Source of the DNA: Pseudomonas mohnii
GTDB lineage: Bacteria > Pseudomonadota > Gammaproteobacteria > Pseudomonadales > Pseudomonadaceae
Reading direction: 5' to 3'
Assembly (NCBI RefSeq): GCF_900105115.1
Contig: NZ_FNRV01000001.1
Location: forward strand, 3,395,501 to 3,459,500
Length of the DNA: 64,000 nt
Made by a program: the position numbers and the translations under genes. The notes under the pieces were generated by a model. That model was not told where the DNA came from. It ran no database searches and saw only the letters and a program-made list of their open reading frames with translations. Shown here in pieces: positions 50,782-59,440 of this stretch (position 1 is the first letter of the stretch; every line of letters begins with the position of its first letter).

Positions 50782-52080
50782 ATGACCACAGCGCCCTCGA
50801 GTATCGCGCAGCCAAGCCAACCTGCACGTCCGCTGACCCGCAACGACTACAAGACCCTATCGCTGTCGGCCCTGGGCGGCGCGCTGGAATTCTACGACTT
50901 CATCATTTTCGTGTTCTTTGCCACGGTGGTGGGGAAACTGTTCTTCCCGGCGGACATGCCTGAGTGGCTGCGTTTGATGCAGACTTTCGGCATCTTCGCC
51001 GCCGGTTACCTGGCGCGGCCGCTGGGCGGCATCGTGATGGCGCACTTCGGCGACCTGCTGGGGCGCAAGAAAATGTTCACCTTGAGCATTTTCATGATGG
51101 CGGTGCCGACCCTGATCATGGGCCTGCTGCCGACCTATGCGCAGATCGGCATGTGGGCGCCTATCCTGTTGCTGCTGATGCGGGTGATCCAGGGCGCGGC
51201 CATTGGCGGCGAAGTGCCGGGCGCCTGGGTCTTCGTTTCCGAGCACGTACCGCAACGGCACATCGGCTACGCCTGCGGCACGCTGACCAGCGGTCTGACG
51301 GCGGGCATCCTCCTGGGATCTCTGGTGGCGACGGCGATCAACAGCCTTTACACCCCGGTGGAAGTGGCGGATTACGCCTGGCGGATTCCGTTCCTGTTGG
51401 GCGGTGTGTTTGGCCTTTTCTCGGTGTACCTGCGCCGCTGGTTGCACGAAACCCCGGTGTTCGCCGAACTGCAATTGCGCAAGGCCCTGGCCGAAGAAGT
51501 GCCGCTGCGTGCGGTGCTGCGTGACCATCGTGGTGCCATCGCGATTTCCATGCTGCTGACCTGGCTGTTGTCCGCCGGGATCGTGGTGTTGATTCTGATG
51601 ACCCCGACCGTGTTGCAAACGGTCTATCACTTCTCGCCAACCACATCCCTGCAGGCGAACAGTGTGGCGATCATTTTCCTTAGCGTTGGTTGCATCATTG
51701 CCGGCGCATTGGCCGATCGTTTTGGTGCGGGGCGGGTGTTCGTATTCGGTTGTGCGGCCCTGCTGGCCAGCTCCTGGACCTTCTACCACAGCCTGGCTGA
51801 CCATCCTGACTGGCTGTTCCCGCTGTATGCCCTGACCGGCCTGCTGGTCGGCACCATCGGTGCGGTGCCGTACGTCATGGTCAAGGCGTTCCCGCCTGTG
51901 GTGCGCTTTAGCGGCTTGTCCTTTTCCTACAACGTGGCCTACGCCATTTTCGGTGGCCTGACGCCGATGATCGTCAGTTTGTTGCTCAAGGAAAGCCCGA
52001 TGGGGCCGGCCTATTATGTGGCGGTGCTGTGTGGCGTCGGGATTGTGGTGGGCGGTTATCTCTGGAAGAAAGGGCGCTGA
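50782..52080 (+). CDS. MFS transporter, metabolite:H+ symporter type
   Basis: 432-residue inner-membrane carrier with about 12 helices, of the metabolite:H+ symporter (MHS) branch of the major facilitator superfamily. Seen: GGALEFYDFIIFVFFATVVG, the loop 2-3 motif HFGDLLGRKKMF, MRVIQGAAIGGEVPGAWVFV, and the second-half repeat GALADRFGAGRVFVFG. Substrates in this branch are often organic acids, but this one is not known. It lies upstream of pstS as in other Pseudomonas, separated by a REPIN and the Pho promoter. I chose the ATG at 50782 behind AAGAGAAG. Confidence 0.88.
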   Translation: MTTAPSSIAQPSQPARPLTRNDYKTLSLSALGGALEFYDFIIFVFFATVVGKLFFPADMPEWLRLMQTFGIFAAGYLARPLGGIVMAHFGDLLGRKKMFTLSIFMMAVPTLIMGLLPTYAQIGMWAPILLLLMRVIQGAAIGGEVPGAWVFVSEHVPQRHIGYACGTLTSGLTAGILLGSLVATAINSLYTPVEVADYAWRIPFLLGGVFGLFSVYLRRWLHETPVFAELQLRKALAEEVPLRAVLRDHRGAIAISMLLTWLLSAGIVVLILMTPTVLQTVYHFSPTTSLQANSVAIIFLSVGCIIAGALADRFGAGRVFVFGCAALLASSWTFYHSLADHPDWLFPLYALTGLLVGTIGAVPYVMVKAFPPVVRFSGLSFSYNVAYAIFGGLTPMIVSLLLKESPMGPAYYVAVLCGVGIVVGGYLWKKGR

Positions 52081-52111
52081 TCCCGCGGTCCTCTGTGGCT
52101 GTACCGGTCCT

Positions 52112-52175
52112 ATCGCTAGCAGGCTAGCTCCCACATTGAAATGCATTCCAATGTGGGAGCTAGCCTGCTAGCGAT
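52112..52175. repeat. Large REP palindrome (REPIN)
   Basis: Perfect 27-base inverted repeat with arms containing GCTAGCAGGCTAGCTCCCAC; almost no loop remains after one mismatch near the centre. It lies between the MFS stop and the pstS promoter and can act as a transcription barrier. Confidence 0.9.
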
Positions 52176-52216
52176 TTGGGGCGCCCCGAATCACCCGGTA
52201 AAAACGCGATGCTGGC

Positions 52217-52245
52217 CTTTCATCTAATTGTCATATTTCAGCCAT
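52217..52245 (+). promoter_or_regulatory. Pho box upstream of pstS
   Basis: Three direct 7-mers, CTTTCAT (52217), TTGTCAT (52228) and CAGCCAT (52239), each separated by four bases, giving the 11-base period of PhoB sites. They lie 66 bases upstream of the pstS ATG. The middle copy is closest to the CTGTCAT consensus. Confidence 0.8.
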
Positions 52246-52311
52246 AGAGTGTTCACACGGCCTGCTGATACTTGGCCCCGACTAACACACCCTATCTGCT
52301 AGGAGTAAGGC

Positions 52312-53313
52312 ATGAAACTGAAGCGTTTGATGGCGGCAATGACTTTTGTCGCTGCTGGCGTTGCGACTGCCAACGCGGTTGCCGCTGTTGACCCGTCGAT
52401 CCCGAGCTACACCAAGACCACTGGTGTGTCGGGCAACCTGTCCAGCGTCGGTTCCGATACCCTGGCCAACCTCATGACCCTGTGGGCTGAGAACTACAAA
52501 AAAGAATACCCGAACGTAAACATCCAGATTCAGGCCGCTGGCTCCGCCACCGCGCCACCTGCGCTGACTGAAGGCACCTCTAACCTGGGCCCGATGAGCC
52601 GCAAGATGAAGGACACCGAACTGGCTGCCTTCGAGCAGAAGTACGGCTACAAGCCAACCGCTATCCCGGTTGCCGTGGACGCCCTGGCGGTGTTCGTGCA
52701 CAAGGACAACCCGATCCAGCACCTGACCATGGAACAAGTCGACGCGATCTTCTCGTCCACTCGTCTGTGCGGCGCCAAGACCGAAGTCAAAACCTGGGGT
52801 GACCTGGGCGTGACCGGCGACCTGGCCAACAAGCCGGTTCAACTGTTCGGTCGTAACTCGGTATCCGGCACCTATGGCTACTTCAAAGAAGAAGCCCTGT
52901 GCAAAGGCGACTACAAACCAAACGTCAACGAACAACCAGGTTCGGCTTCGGTCGTGCAGTCGATCAGCTCCTCGCTGAACGGCATCGGTTACTCGGGCAT
53001 CGGTTACAAGACCGCCAGCGTGAAGACCGTGGCCCTGGCCAAGAAAGGCAGCACCGACTTCATTGAAGACAGCGAAGAAAACGCCCTGAACGGCAAATAC
53101 CCGCTGTCCCGCTTCCTGTACGTATACGTCAACAAGGCCCCGAACAAGCCTCTGGCCCCGCTGGAAGCCGAGTTCGTGAAACTGGTTCTGTCGAAACAGG
53201 GTCAGGAAGTGGTCGTGAAAGACGGTTACATCCCACTGCCAGCCAAGGTTGCTGCAAAAGCACTGGCTGACCTGGGGCTGTCGGAAGGCGGCGCTGAAGT
53301 CGCAAAAAAGTAA
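52312..53313 (+). CDS. pstS: Phosphate-binding protein PstS
   Basis: 333-residue periplasmic protein that captures phosphate for the Pst ABC transporter. A signal peptide (about 1-24, [20 protein letters not shown]) precedes the mature protein, whose phosphate-binding loops are [15 protein letters not shown] and the later [26 protein letters not shown] lies upstream of the ATG. First gene of pstSCAB-phoU, behind a Pho box, so induced by PhoB under phosphate limitation. The 163-base gap to pstC contains hairpins that may let pstS be expressed above pstC. Confidence 0.96.
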   Translation: MKLKRLMAAMTFVAAGVATANAVAAVDPSIPSYTKTTGVSGNLSSVGSDTLANLMTLWAENYKKEYPNVNIQIQAAGSATAPPALTEGTSNLGPMSRKMKDTELAAFEQKYGYKPTAIPVAVDALAVFVHKDNPIQHLTMEQVDAIFSSTRLCGAKTEVKTWGDLGVTGDLANKPVQLFGRNSVSGTYGYFKEEALCKGDYKPNVNEQPGSASVVQSISSSLNGIGYSGIGYKTASVKTVALAKKGSTDFIEDSEENALNGKYPLSRFLYVYVNKAPNKPLAPLEAEFVKLVLSKQGQEVVVKDGYIPLPAKVAAKALADLGLSEGGAEVAKK

Positions 53314-53322
53314 CAAATTGAG

Positions 53323-53343
53323 TCCGGTGTGAACTTCACCGGA
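53323..53343 (+). terminator. Intercistronic hairpin after pstS
   Basis: Stem TCCGGTG / CACCGGA with loop TGAACTT, 9 bases after the pstS stop, followed by a second small GC hairpin. No T run, so partial termination or 3'-end protection of pstS mRNA is likely. Confidence 0.5.
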
Positions 53344-53476
53344 TTCACATGGGGGCGGCAGGAGCTGCCCTCATACACCTCTAATTCTCTATCCACTGCC
53401 AGCCACCGCTGGCGGCGGATTTGTTGCGTCACTGCATTGTCATCTTTCTGTCATACAGGATCGCTAGGGTGTGCGC

Positions 53477-55759
53477 ATGAATGATCTGGCCAATTCCAAC
53501 ATGACTACAAATCCCCCCAAGCGGATTGATTTCAATACGCCTGAGCTGCAACGCAAGCGCCGCATTCGCGCGCTCAAAGATCGCCTGACCCGCTGGTACG
53601 TCCTCGTGGGTGGCCTGGCCGTGCTGGGTGCGATCACGTTGATCTTTTTCTTCCTTGCCTACGTCGTCGCGCCCCTGTTCCAGGGTGCCAGCCTGACCGC
53701 CAAGGACGCCATCACGCCTGCCTGGATGCAAGACGCCGGCAAGCCGCTGATGATCTCCCTGGAAGAGCAGAACCAAGTGGCCATGCGGGTTTCCGACAAA
53801 GGCCAGGCGCTGTTCTTCGATATCGACAGTGGCGCTGAACTCAAGCGCGTCGATTTGCCTGTTCCGGCCGGCGTCACCGTGACCTCCATCGGAGAAGACC
53901 AGCCAGGTCACCCGTTGGTGGCCGTGGGCCTGTCCAACGGTCAGGCGCTGGTGTTCCGTCACACCTATAAAGTCAGCTACCCGCAAGGCAAGAAAACCAT
54001 TTCGCCAGCGGTCGAGTACCCGTACGGCGAAGCACCTATCGTGGTGAACGAGGCGGGTGGTGCGCTTGAGCACGTCAGCCTCAATGCCAACGATTCGACC
54101 CTGATGCTGGTTGGCGCCACCGGTTCGCAACTCAATGTGTTGTCGCTCACCAGCGAAGAAAACATGATGACCGGCGAAATCACCAACGAGCAGAAGCGTA
54201 TCGATCTGCCGCAAATGACCGAACCGGTGAAAAACATCTTCGTCGATCCGCGTCAGCAGTGGCTGTACGTGGTCAACGGGCGTGCCCAGGCCGACGTATT
54301 CAGCCTGCGCGACAAGAGTCTCAACGGTCGCTACAAACTGCTGGAAGACGGTGAAGCCCAAGTCACGGCCAGCACTCAGTTGGTTGGCGGTATCTCGCTG
54401 ATCATCGGCGACTCCAAAGGTGGCCTGGCTCAATGGTTCATGGCGCGCGATCAGGACGGTGAACAACGCCTCAAGCAGATCCGTACCTTCCAGATGGGCA
54501 CCACGCCTATTGTTGAAATCACTGCCGAAGAACGCCGCAAGGGCTTTATCGCCCTCGACGCCTCCGGCAAGCTCGGCGTATTCCACAGTACGGCCCACCG
54601 CACCTTGCTGGTGGATCAAGTGGTCGAAGGCCAGGGCATTTTCGGCCTGTCGCCACGGGCCAACCGCGTGATCGTGGAAGCCGGCGGCAAGCTGCAACCG
54701 TTGCTGCTCGACAACCCGCACCCGGAAGTCTCGTGGAGCGCGCTGTGGAGCAAGGTCTGGTACGAGAACTACGACGAGCCTAAATACGTCTGGCAATCGA
54801 CCGCCGCCAACACCGATTTCGAACCCAAGCTGAGCCTGTCGCCGCTGACCTTCGGTACCCTCAAGGCCGCGTTCTACGCGATGCTGCTGGCGGCTCCACT
54901 GGCCGTCGCCGCTGCGATCTACACCGCGTACTTCATGGCACCGGGCATGCGCCGCAAGGTCAAGCCGGTGATCGAACTGATGGAAGCGATGCCGACGGTG
55001 ATCCTCGGTTTCTTCGCCGGTCTGTTCCTCGCCCCGTATGTGGAAGGGCACTTGCCGGGCATCTTCAGCCTGCTGATGCTCCTGCCGATCGGCATTCTGG
55101 TCGCCGGTTTCGTCTTCAGTCGCCTGCCTGAATCCATTCGCCTGAAAGTGCCCGATGGCTGGGAAAGCGCGATCCTGATCCCGGTGATCCTCTTCGTTGG
55201 CTGGCTCTCGCTGTACATGAGCCCGTTCATGGAGAACTGGTTCTTCGGCGGCGACATGCGCATGTGGATCTCCCACGACCTGGGCATCACCTACGACCAG
55301 CGCAACGCACTGGTGGTCGGCCTGGCCATGGGCTTTGCGGTCATCCCGAACATCTACTCCATCGCCGAAGACGCCGTGTTCAGCGTACCGCGTGGCCTCA
55401 CCCTCGGCTCCCTGGCCCTCGGTGCCACGCCGTGGCAGACCATGACGCGCGTGGTGATCCTCACCGCCAGCCCGGGCATCTTCTCGGCGCTGATGATCGG
55501 CATGGGCCGTGCGGTCGGTGAAACCATGATCGTGTTGATGGCCACCGGTAACACCCCGGTCATGGAGATGAACCTGTTCGAAGGTCTGCGCACCCTGGCC
55601 GCCAACGTCGCGGTGGAAATGCCCGAATCGGAAGTCGGCGGCAGTCACTACCGCGTGCTGTTCCTCTCGGCGCTGGTGTTGCTGTTGTTCACCTTCGTCA
55701 TGAACACCCTCGCGGAACTGATTCGTCAGCGTCTGCGCAAGAAATACTCGTCGCTTTAA
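53477..55759 (+). CDS. pstC: Phosphate ABC transporter permease PstC, long form
   Basis: 760-residue inner-membrane permease, more than twice the length of E. coli PstC. One helix near the N-terminus (about 35-65) is followed by a large insert (about 70-440), presumably periplasmic, whose repeated strand patterns (PLVAVGLSNGQALVFRH, YVVNGRAQADVFSLRDKSL, LIIGDSKGGLAQWFM, FIALDASGKLGVFHS) look like a beta-propeller. The permease domain follows (about 455-755), with GMGRAVGETMIVLMATG after an EAA-type loop GLTLGSLALGATPWQTMTRV. Start ATG 53477 follows AGGG; an ATG eight codons later is possible. Second gene of the pst operon. Confidence 0.94.
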   Translation: MNDLANSNMTTNPPKRIDFNTPELQRKRRIRALKDRLTRWYVLVGGLAVLGAITLIFFFLAYVVAPLFQGASLTAKDAITPAWMQDAGKPLMISLEEQNQVAMRVSDKGQALFFDIDSGAELKRVDLPVPAGVTVTSIGEDQPGHPLVAVGLSNGQALVFRHTYKVSYPQGKKTISPAVEYPYGEAPIVVNEAGGALEHVSLNANDSTLMLVGATGSQLNVLSLTSEENMMTGEITNEQKRIDLPQMTEPVKNIFVDPRQQWLYVVNGRAQADVFSLRDKSLNGRYKLLEDGEAQVTASTQLVGGISLIIGDSKGGLAQWFMARDQDGEQRLKQIRTFQMGTTPIVEITAEERRKGFIALDASGKLGVFHSTAHRTLLVDQVVEGQGIFGLSPRANRVIVEAGGKLQPLLLDNPHPEVSWSALWSKVWYENYDEPKYVWQSTAANTDFEPKLSLSPLTFGTLKAAFYAMLLAAPLAVAAAIYTAYFMAPGMRRKVKPVIELMEAMPTVILGFFAGLFLAPYVEGHLPGIFSLLMLLPIGILVAGFVFSRLPESIRLKVPDGWESAILIPVILFVGWLSLYMSPFMENWFFGGDMRMWISHDLGITYDQRNALVVGLAMGFAVIPNIYSIAEDAVFSVPRGLTLGSLALGATPWQTMTRVVILTASPGIFSALMIGMGRAVGETMIVLMATGNTPVMEMNLFEGLRTLAANVAVEMPESEVGGSHYRVLFLSALVLLLFTFVMNTLAELIRQRLRKKYSSL

Positions 55760-55774
55760 GAAAGGTAGAAGTCT

Positions 55775-57445
55775 GTGAAACAGAACTCCCTGAATGGATG
55801 GTTCAAGAGCGGCGCCCCCGGCGTCTGGATCAGCGGTGGCGCGGTGTCCATCGCGGTCATCATGACCATTGGCCTGCTGGCGGTGATCGCCGTGCGCGGC
55901 CTGGGTCACTTCTGGCCGGCGGATCTGATCCACGCCAACTACGACGTGCCGGGCCAGGCTAATCACCTGGTCATTGGCGAAGTGGTACAGAAGGAAGAAG
56001 TGCCCCGCGCACGTCTGAAGTCCGCTGGTTTGCCGGTGCCGGATCAAGGCCCGGAATTCATGACCCGCGAGCTGATCAAGGTCGGCAACCGCGACCTGAA
56101 CGGCAACGACTTCACCTGGACCGTCGGCGAGTGGCTGACCAACCAGACGACGCCGCCGGAGCTGATGGCCATCGAGCGTCGTGAGTGGGGCAACTTCTAC
56201 GGCTACCTGGTCAACGTCAAACAGGATGGCAAGGTCATCGCTGAAGGCGAAGCCGCATGGCCTGAGTTGCAGGCCCGTGTCGATCGCGTCAACAAGCTGG
56301 CTGCGCAGCTCAAGAGCCTGGAAAAAACCGACATCGGCGCGATCAACGCCGGTCTCGAGCGCATCCGCTTGCACGGTCGCAAGCTGGAGCTGGAAGGCAA
56401 ACTCGACCCTGCCGCGCAAGCGGACATGGAATCCGAGCGCGCTGAGCTGAACGCTCGCTATCAAGAGATCGAAGCACGTCTGGCCGATCTGCACGCGCAG
56501 TTCAACCGCGACAGCCTGACGGCCCGCGATGCCAACGGCAAGGAAGTGGAAATCGGCATCGGCAAAGTGGTTCACGCCTATCAGCCGAACGCGATGAGCA
56601 CCCTGACCAAGATCGGCTTCTACTTCAGCAAGGTCTGGGAATTCCTGAGCGACGACCCGCGTGAAGCGAACACCGAAGGCGGGATTTTCCCGGCGATCTT
56701 CGGCACCGTGATGATGACTTTGATCATGGCGATGATCGTCACCCCGTTCGGCGTGCTGGCGGCGGTGTACCTGCGTGAATACGCCAAGCAGAACACCCTG
56801 ACCCGCGTGATCCGCATCGCGGTGAACAACCTGGCGGGCGTTCCGGCCATCGTGTACGGCGTGTTCGGTCTGGGCTTCTTCGTCTACGTGCTGGGTGGCT
56901 CGGTCGACCGGTTGTTCTTCCCGGAAGCCTTGCCGGCACCGACCTTCGGTACGCCGGGCCTGCTCTGGGCTTCGCTGACCCTGGCCCTGCTGGCGGTGCC
57001 GGTGGTGATCGTGGCCACTGAAGAAGGCCTGGCGCGGATTCCTCGCACCGTTCGCGAAGGCTCGTTGGCCCTCGGCGCGACCAAGGCTGAAACCTTGTGG
57101 AAGATCGTGCTGCCGATGGCCAGCCCGGCGATGATGACCGGCATGATCCTCGCCGTGGCACGCGCCGCCGGTGAGGTGGCGCCGCTGATGCTGGTGGGTG
57201 TGGTGAAACTGGCGCCGTCGCTGCCGGTGGACGGCAACTACCCGTACCTGCACCTGGACCAGAAGATCATGCACTTGGGCTTCCATATCTATGACGTCGG
57301 CTTCCAGAGCCCGAACGTCGAGGCCGCGCGGCCGCTGGTATACGCCACGGCGCTGCTGCTGGTACTGGTGATCGCGACATTGAACCTGTCGGCCGTGTGG
57401 ATCCGTAACCACCTGCGCGAAAAATACAAAGCGCTGGATAGCTGA
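55775..57445 (+). CDS. pstA: Phosphate ABC transporter permease PstA, long form
   Basis: 556-residue inner-membrane permease, longer than E. coli PstA. A first helix (about 18-45) is followed by an extra, presumably periplasmic region (about 50-290) that includes a coiled-coil stretch (RVDRVNKLAAQLKSLEKTDI and onwards). Then come the permease helices (about 310-545) with the EAA-type loop REGSLALGATKAETLWKIVL. The start is GTG at 55775 behind AAAGGTAG, 15 bases after pstC. It pairs with PstC to form the membrane channel energised by PstB. A repeat element separates it from pstB. Confidence 0.95.
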   Translation: MKQNSLNGWFKSGAPGVWISGGAVSIAVIMTIGLLAVIAVRGLGHFWPADLIHANYDVPGQANHLVIGEVVQKEEVPRARLKSAGLPVPDQGPEFMTRELIKVGNRDLNGNDFTWTVGEWLTNQTTPPELMAIERREWGNFYGYLVNVKQDGKVIAEGEAAWPELQARVDRVNKLAAQLKSLEKTDIGAINAGLERIRLHGRKLELEGKLDPAAQADMESERAELNARYQEIEARLADLHAQFNRDSLTARDANGKEVEIGIGKVVHAYQPNAMSTLTKIGFYFSKVWEFLSDDPREANTEGGIFPAIFGTVMMTLIMAMIVTPFGVLAAVYLREYAKQNTLTRVIRIAVNNLAGVPAIVYGVFGLGFFVYVLGGSVDRLFFPEALPAPTFGTPGLLWASLTLALLAVPVVIVATEEGLARIPRTVREGSLALGATKAETLWKIVLPMASPAMMTGMILAVARAAGEVAPLMLVGVVKLAPSLPVDGNYPYLHLDQKIMHLGFHIYDVGFQSPNVEAARPLVYATALLLVLVIATLNLSAVWIRNHLREKYKALDS

Positions 57446-57450
57446 TAAAT

Positions 57451-57541
57451 AAGCCACAAGCGGCAAGTTCCAAGCGGCAAGCTTTAGGCCGCAAGCCGCT
57501 TTTGCTCAAACTTGCAGCTTGCAGCTAGAAGCCTGCAGCTA
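57451..57541. repeat. Imperfect palindromic repeat between pstA and pstB
   Basis: CAAGC-rich left half (AAGCGGCAAGTTCCAAGCGG) and GCTTG-rich right half (CTTGCAGCTTGCAGCTAG), able to fold into an imperfect hairpin. Same family as 15317-15397 and 58400-58495. Confidence 0.8.
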
Positions 57542-57559
57542 CGAACGGAGTGAGACCCC

Positions 57560-58393
57560 ATGCAGCACGAAGCACATACTCACGGCATCAACATGTCGGC
57601 CCTGGGTCGCGACAAGCAGAGCCTGAATCTCGAGCAGGAAACCGTGGCCATCGAGGTGCCGAGCCTGAGCCTGTTCTACGGTGAGAAACAAGCGCTGTAC
57701 GACGTCAGCATGAACATCCCGAAACAGCGCGTGACCGCCTTCATCGGCCCGTCCGGCTGCGGCAAGTCCACATTGCTGCGTACGTTTAACCGCATGAACG
57801 ATCTGGTGGACGGCTGCCGCGTCGAAGGCGCGATCAACCTGTACGGCAACAACATCTATCGCAAGGGCGAAGACGTGGCCGAGCTGCGTCGTCGCGTCGG
57901 CATGGTGTTCCAGAAGCCCAACCCGTTCCCGAAAACCATCTATGAAAACGTGGTTTACGGCCTGCGGATCCAGGGCATCAACAAGAAGCGCATCCTCGAC
58001 GAAGCGGTCGAGTGGGCGTTGAAAGGCGCGGCCCTGTGGGATGAAGTCAAAGACCGTCTGCATGAATCGGCACTGGGCCTGTCCGGTGGTCAGCAGCAAC
58101 GTCTGGTGATCGCCCGCACCATCGCCGTGGAACCGGAAGTGCTGCTGCTCGATGAACCGTGCTCGGCACTCGACCCGATCTCGACGCTGAAAGTCGAAGA
58201 GCTGATCTACGAACTGAAATCCAAATTCACCATCGTCATCGTGACCCACAACATGCAACAGGCCGCTCGGGTATCCGACTACACGGCGTTCATGTACATG
58301 GGCAAACTGGTGGAATTCGGCGACACCGACACCCTGTTCACCAATCCGGCGAAGAAGCAGACCGAAGACTACATCACCGGTCGTTACGGCTAG
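57560..58393 (+). CDS. pstB: Phosphate ABC transporter ATPase PstB
   Basis: 277-residue cytoplasmic ATPase that drives phosphate uptake. Walker [11 protein letters not shown]-loop [20 protein letters not shown], signature LSGGQQQR, Walker [14 protein letters not shown] and switch histidine VTHNM are all present. GGAG lies upstream of the ATG, just after the repeat element. Fourth gene of the pst operon. Confidence 0.97.
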   Translation: MQHEAHTHGINMSALGRDKQSLNLEQETVAIEVPSLSLFYGEKQALYDVSMNIPKQRVTAFIGPSGCGKSTLLRTFNRMNDLVDGCRVEGAINLYGNNIYRKGEDVAELRRRVGMVFQKPNPFPKTIYENVVYGLRIQGINKKRILDEAVEWALKGAALWDEVKDRLHESALGLSGGQQQRLVIARTIAVEPEVLLLDEPCSALDPISTLKVEELIYELKSKFTIVIVTHNMQQAARVSDYTAFMYMGKLVEFGDTDTLFTNPAKKQTEDYITGRYG

Positions 58394-58399
58394 CCCCTA

Positions 58400-58495
58400 C
58401 AGCCGCAAGCGTCAAGCTGCAAGCGGCAAGAGAAGCGGTGCGATATCAGGACTTATACATAACTGCTTGAAGCTTGCAGCTTGAAGCTTGCAACT
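58400..58495. repeat. Imperfect palindromic repeat between pstB and phoU
   Basis: Left half contains GCAAGCGTCAAGCTGCAAGC and right half GCTTGAAGCTTGCAGCTTGA, able to pair imperfectly. It ends just before the phoU ribosome site. Third member of this repeat family in the window. Confidence 0.8.
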
Positions 58496-58512
58496 TTCGC
58501 GGAGCGAAACAG

Positions 58513-59274
58513 ATGATTAGCAAAGAAGGCCTTACCCACCACATCTCCCAGCAGTTCAACGCCGAACTGGAGGAAGTGCGCAGCCACCTCCTGGCCATGG
58601 GCGGTCTGGTGGAAAAACAGGTCAACGACGCGGTCACCGCGCTGATCGAGGCCGATTCCGGCCTGGCCCAGCAGGTTCGCGAAATCGACGACCAGATCAA
58701 TCAGATGGAACGCAACATCGACGAAGAATGCCTGCGCATTCTGGCCCGTCGTCAGCCGGCGGCGTCTGACCTGCGTCTGATCATCAGCATCTCCAAGTCG
58801 GTGATCGACCTGGAGCGCATCGGTGATGAAGCGACCAAGATCGCCCGTCGTGCCATCCAGTTGTGCGAAGAAGGCGAAGCGCCACGCGGCTACGTCGAAG
58901 TGCGCCACATCGGCGACCAGGTCCGTAACATGGTTCGTGACGCGTTGGACGCCTTTGCCCGTTTCGACGCCGATCTGGCGTTGTCAGTGGCGCAGTACGA
59001 CAAAATCATCGACCGTGAATACAAGACCGCTCTGCGTGAGCTGGCGACCTACATGATGGAAGACCCGCGGTCTATCTCGCGCGTCTTGAGCATTATCTGG
59101 GTGCTGCGCTCGCTGGAGCGCATCGGCGACCACGCGCGCAATATTTCCGAGTTGGTGATTTACCTGGTGCGCGGCACTGACGTACGTCACCTTGGCCTCA
59201 AGCGCATGAAAGAAGAAGTTGAAGGAACCGCCGGCGAAACCGCTAATGTTCCGGGCAAACCTGACGATAAGTAA
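58513..59274 (+). CDS. phoU: Phosphate signalling protein PhoU
   Basis: 253-residue cytoplasmic all-helical protein with two PhoU three-helix bundles (about 20-110 and 125-215). The metal-binding type motifs are ERIGDEATKIARR (first half) and ERIGDHARNISE (second half). It relays phosphate-transport status from PstSCAB to PhoR, keeping the Pho regulon off in high phosphate. GGAG precedes the ATG at 58513. Last gene of the operon, followed by a clear terminator. Confidence 0.96.
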   Translation: MISKEGLTHHISQQFNAELEEVRSHLLAMGGLVEKQVNDAVTALIEADSGLAQQVREIDDQINQMERNIDEECLRILARRQPAASDLRLIISISKSVIDLERIGDEATKIARRAIQLCEEGEAPRGYVEVRHIGDQVRNMVRDALDAFARFDADLALSVAQYDKIIDREYKTALRELATYMMEDPRSISRVLSIIWVLRSLERIGDHARNISELVIYLVRGTDVRHLGLKRMKEEVEGTAGETANVPGKPDDK

Positions 59275-59290
59275 GATTGCCCAAGTAAAG

Positions 59291-59320
59291 CGCCCGGCCT
59301 GTTGGCCGGGCGTTTTTGTT
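59291..59320 (+). terminator. Rho-independent terminator of the pst-phoU operon
   Basis: Stem CGCCCGGCC / GGCCGGGCG with loop TGTT followed by TTTTTGTTT, 16 bases after the phoU stop. Confidence 0.93.
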
Positions 59321-59440
59321 TGCGGCTCTCGAATTCGAAAAGCAGCACCCGCGAACGAAAAGTCCCGGCGTGACTGAAGGTTTTGGCAATGTGCCATCAG
59401 CAAAGCGGTATGCTTGCCGGGGTTTTTTAAGGGGTTATGG

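Noticed and set aside
53429..57466. A 1345-codon open frame on the minus strand opposite pstC and pstA
   Set aside because: High GC and strong codon bias of pstC and pstA leave the opposite frame open. The translation is rich in His, Gln, Arg and Val with no family pattern and the real genes are certain.
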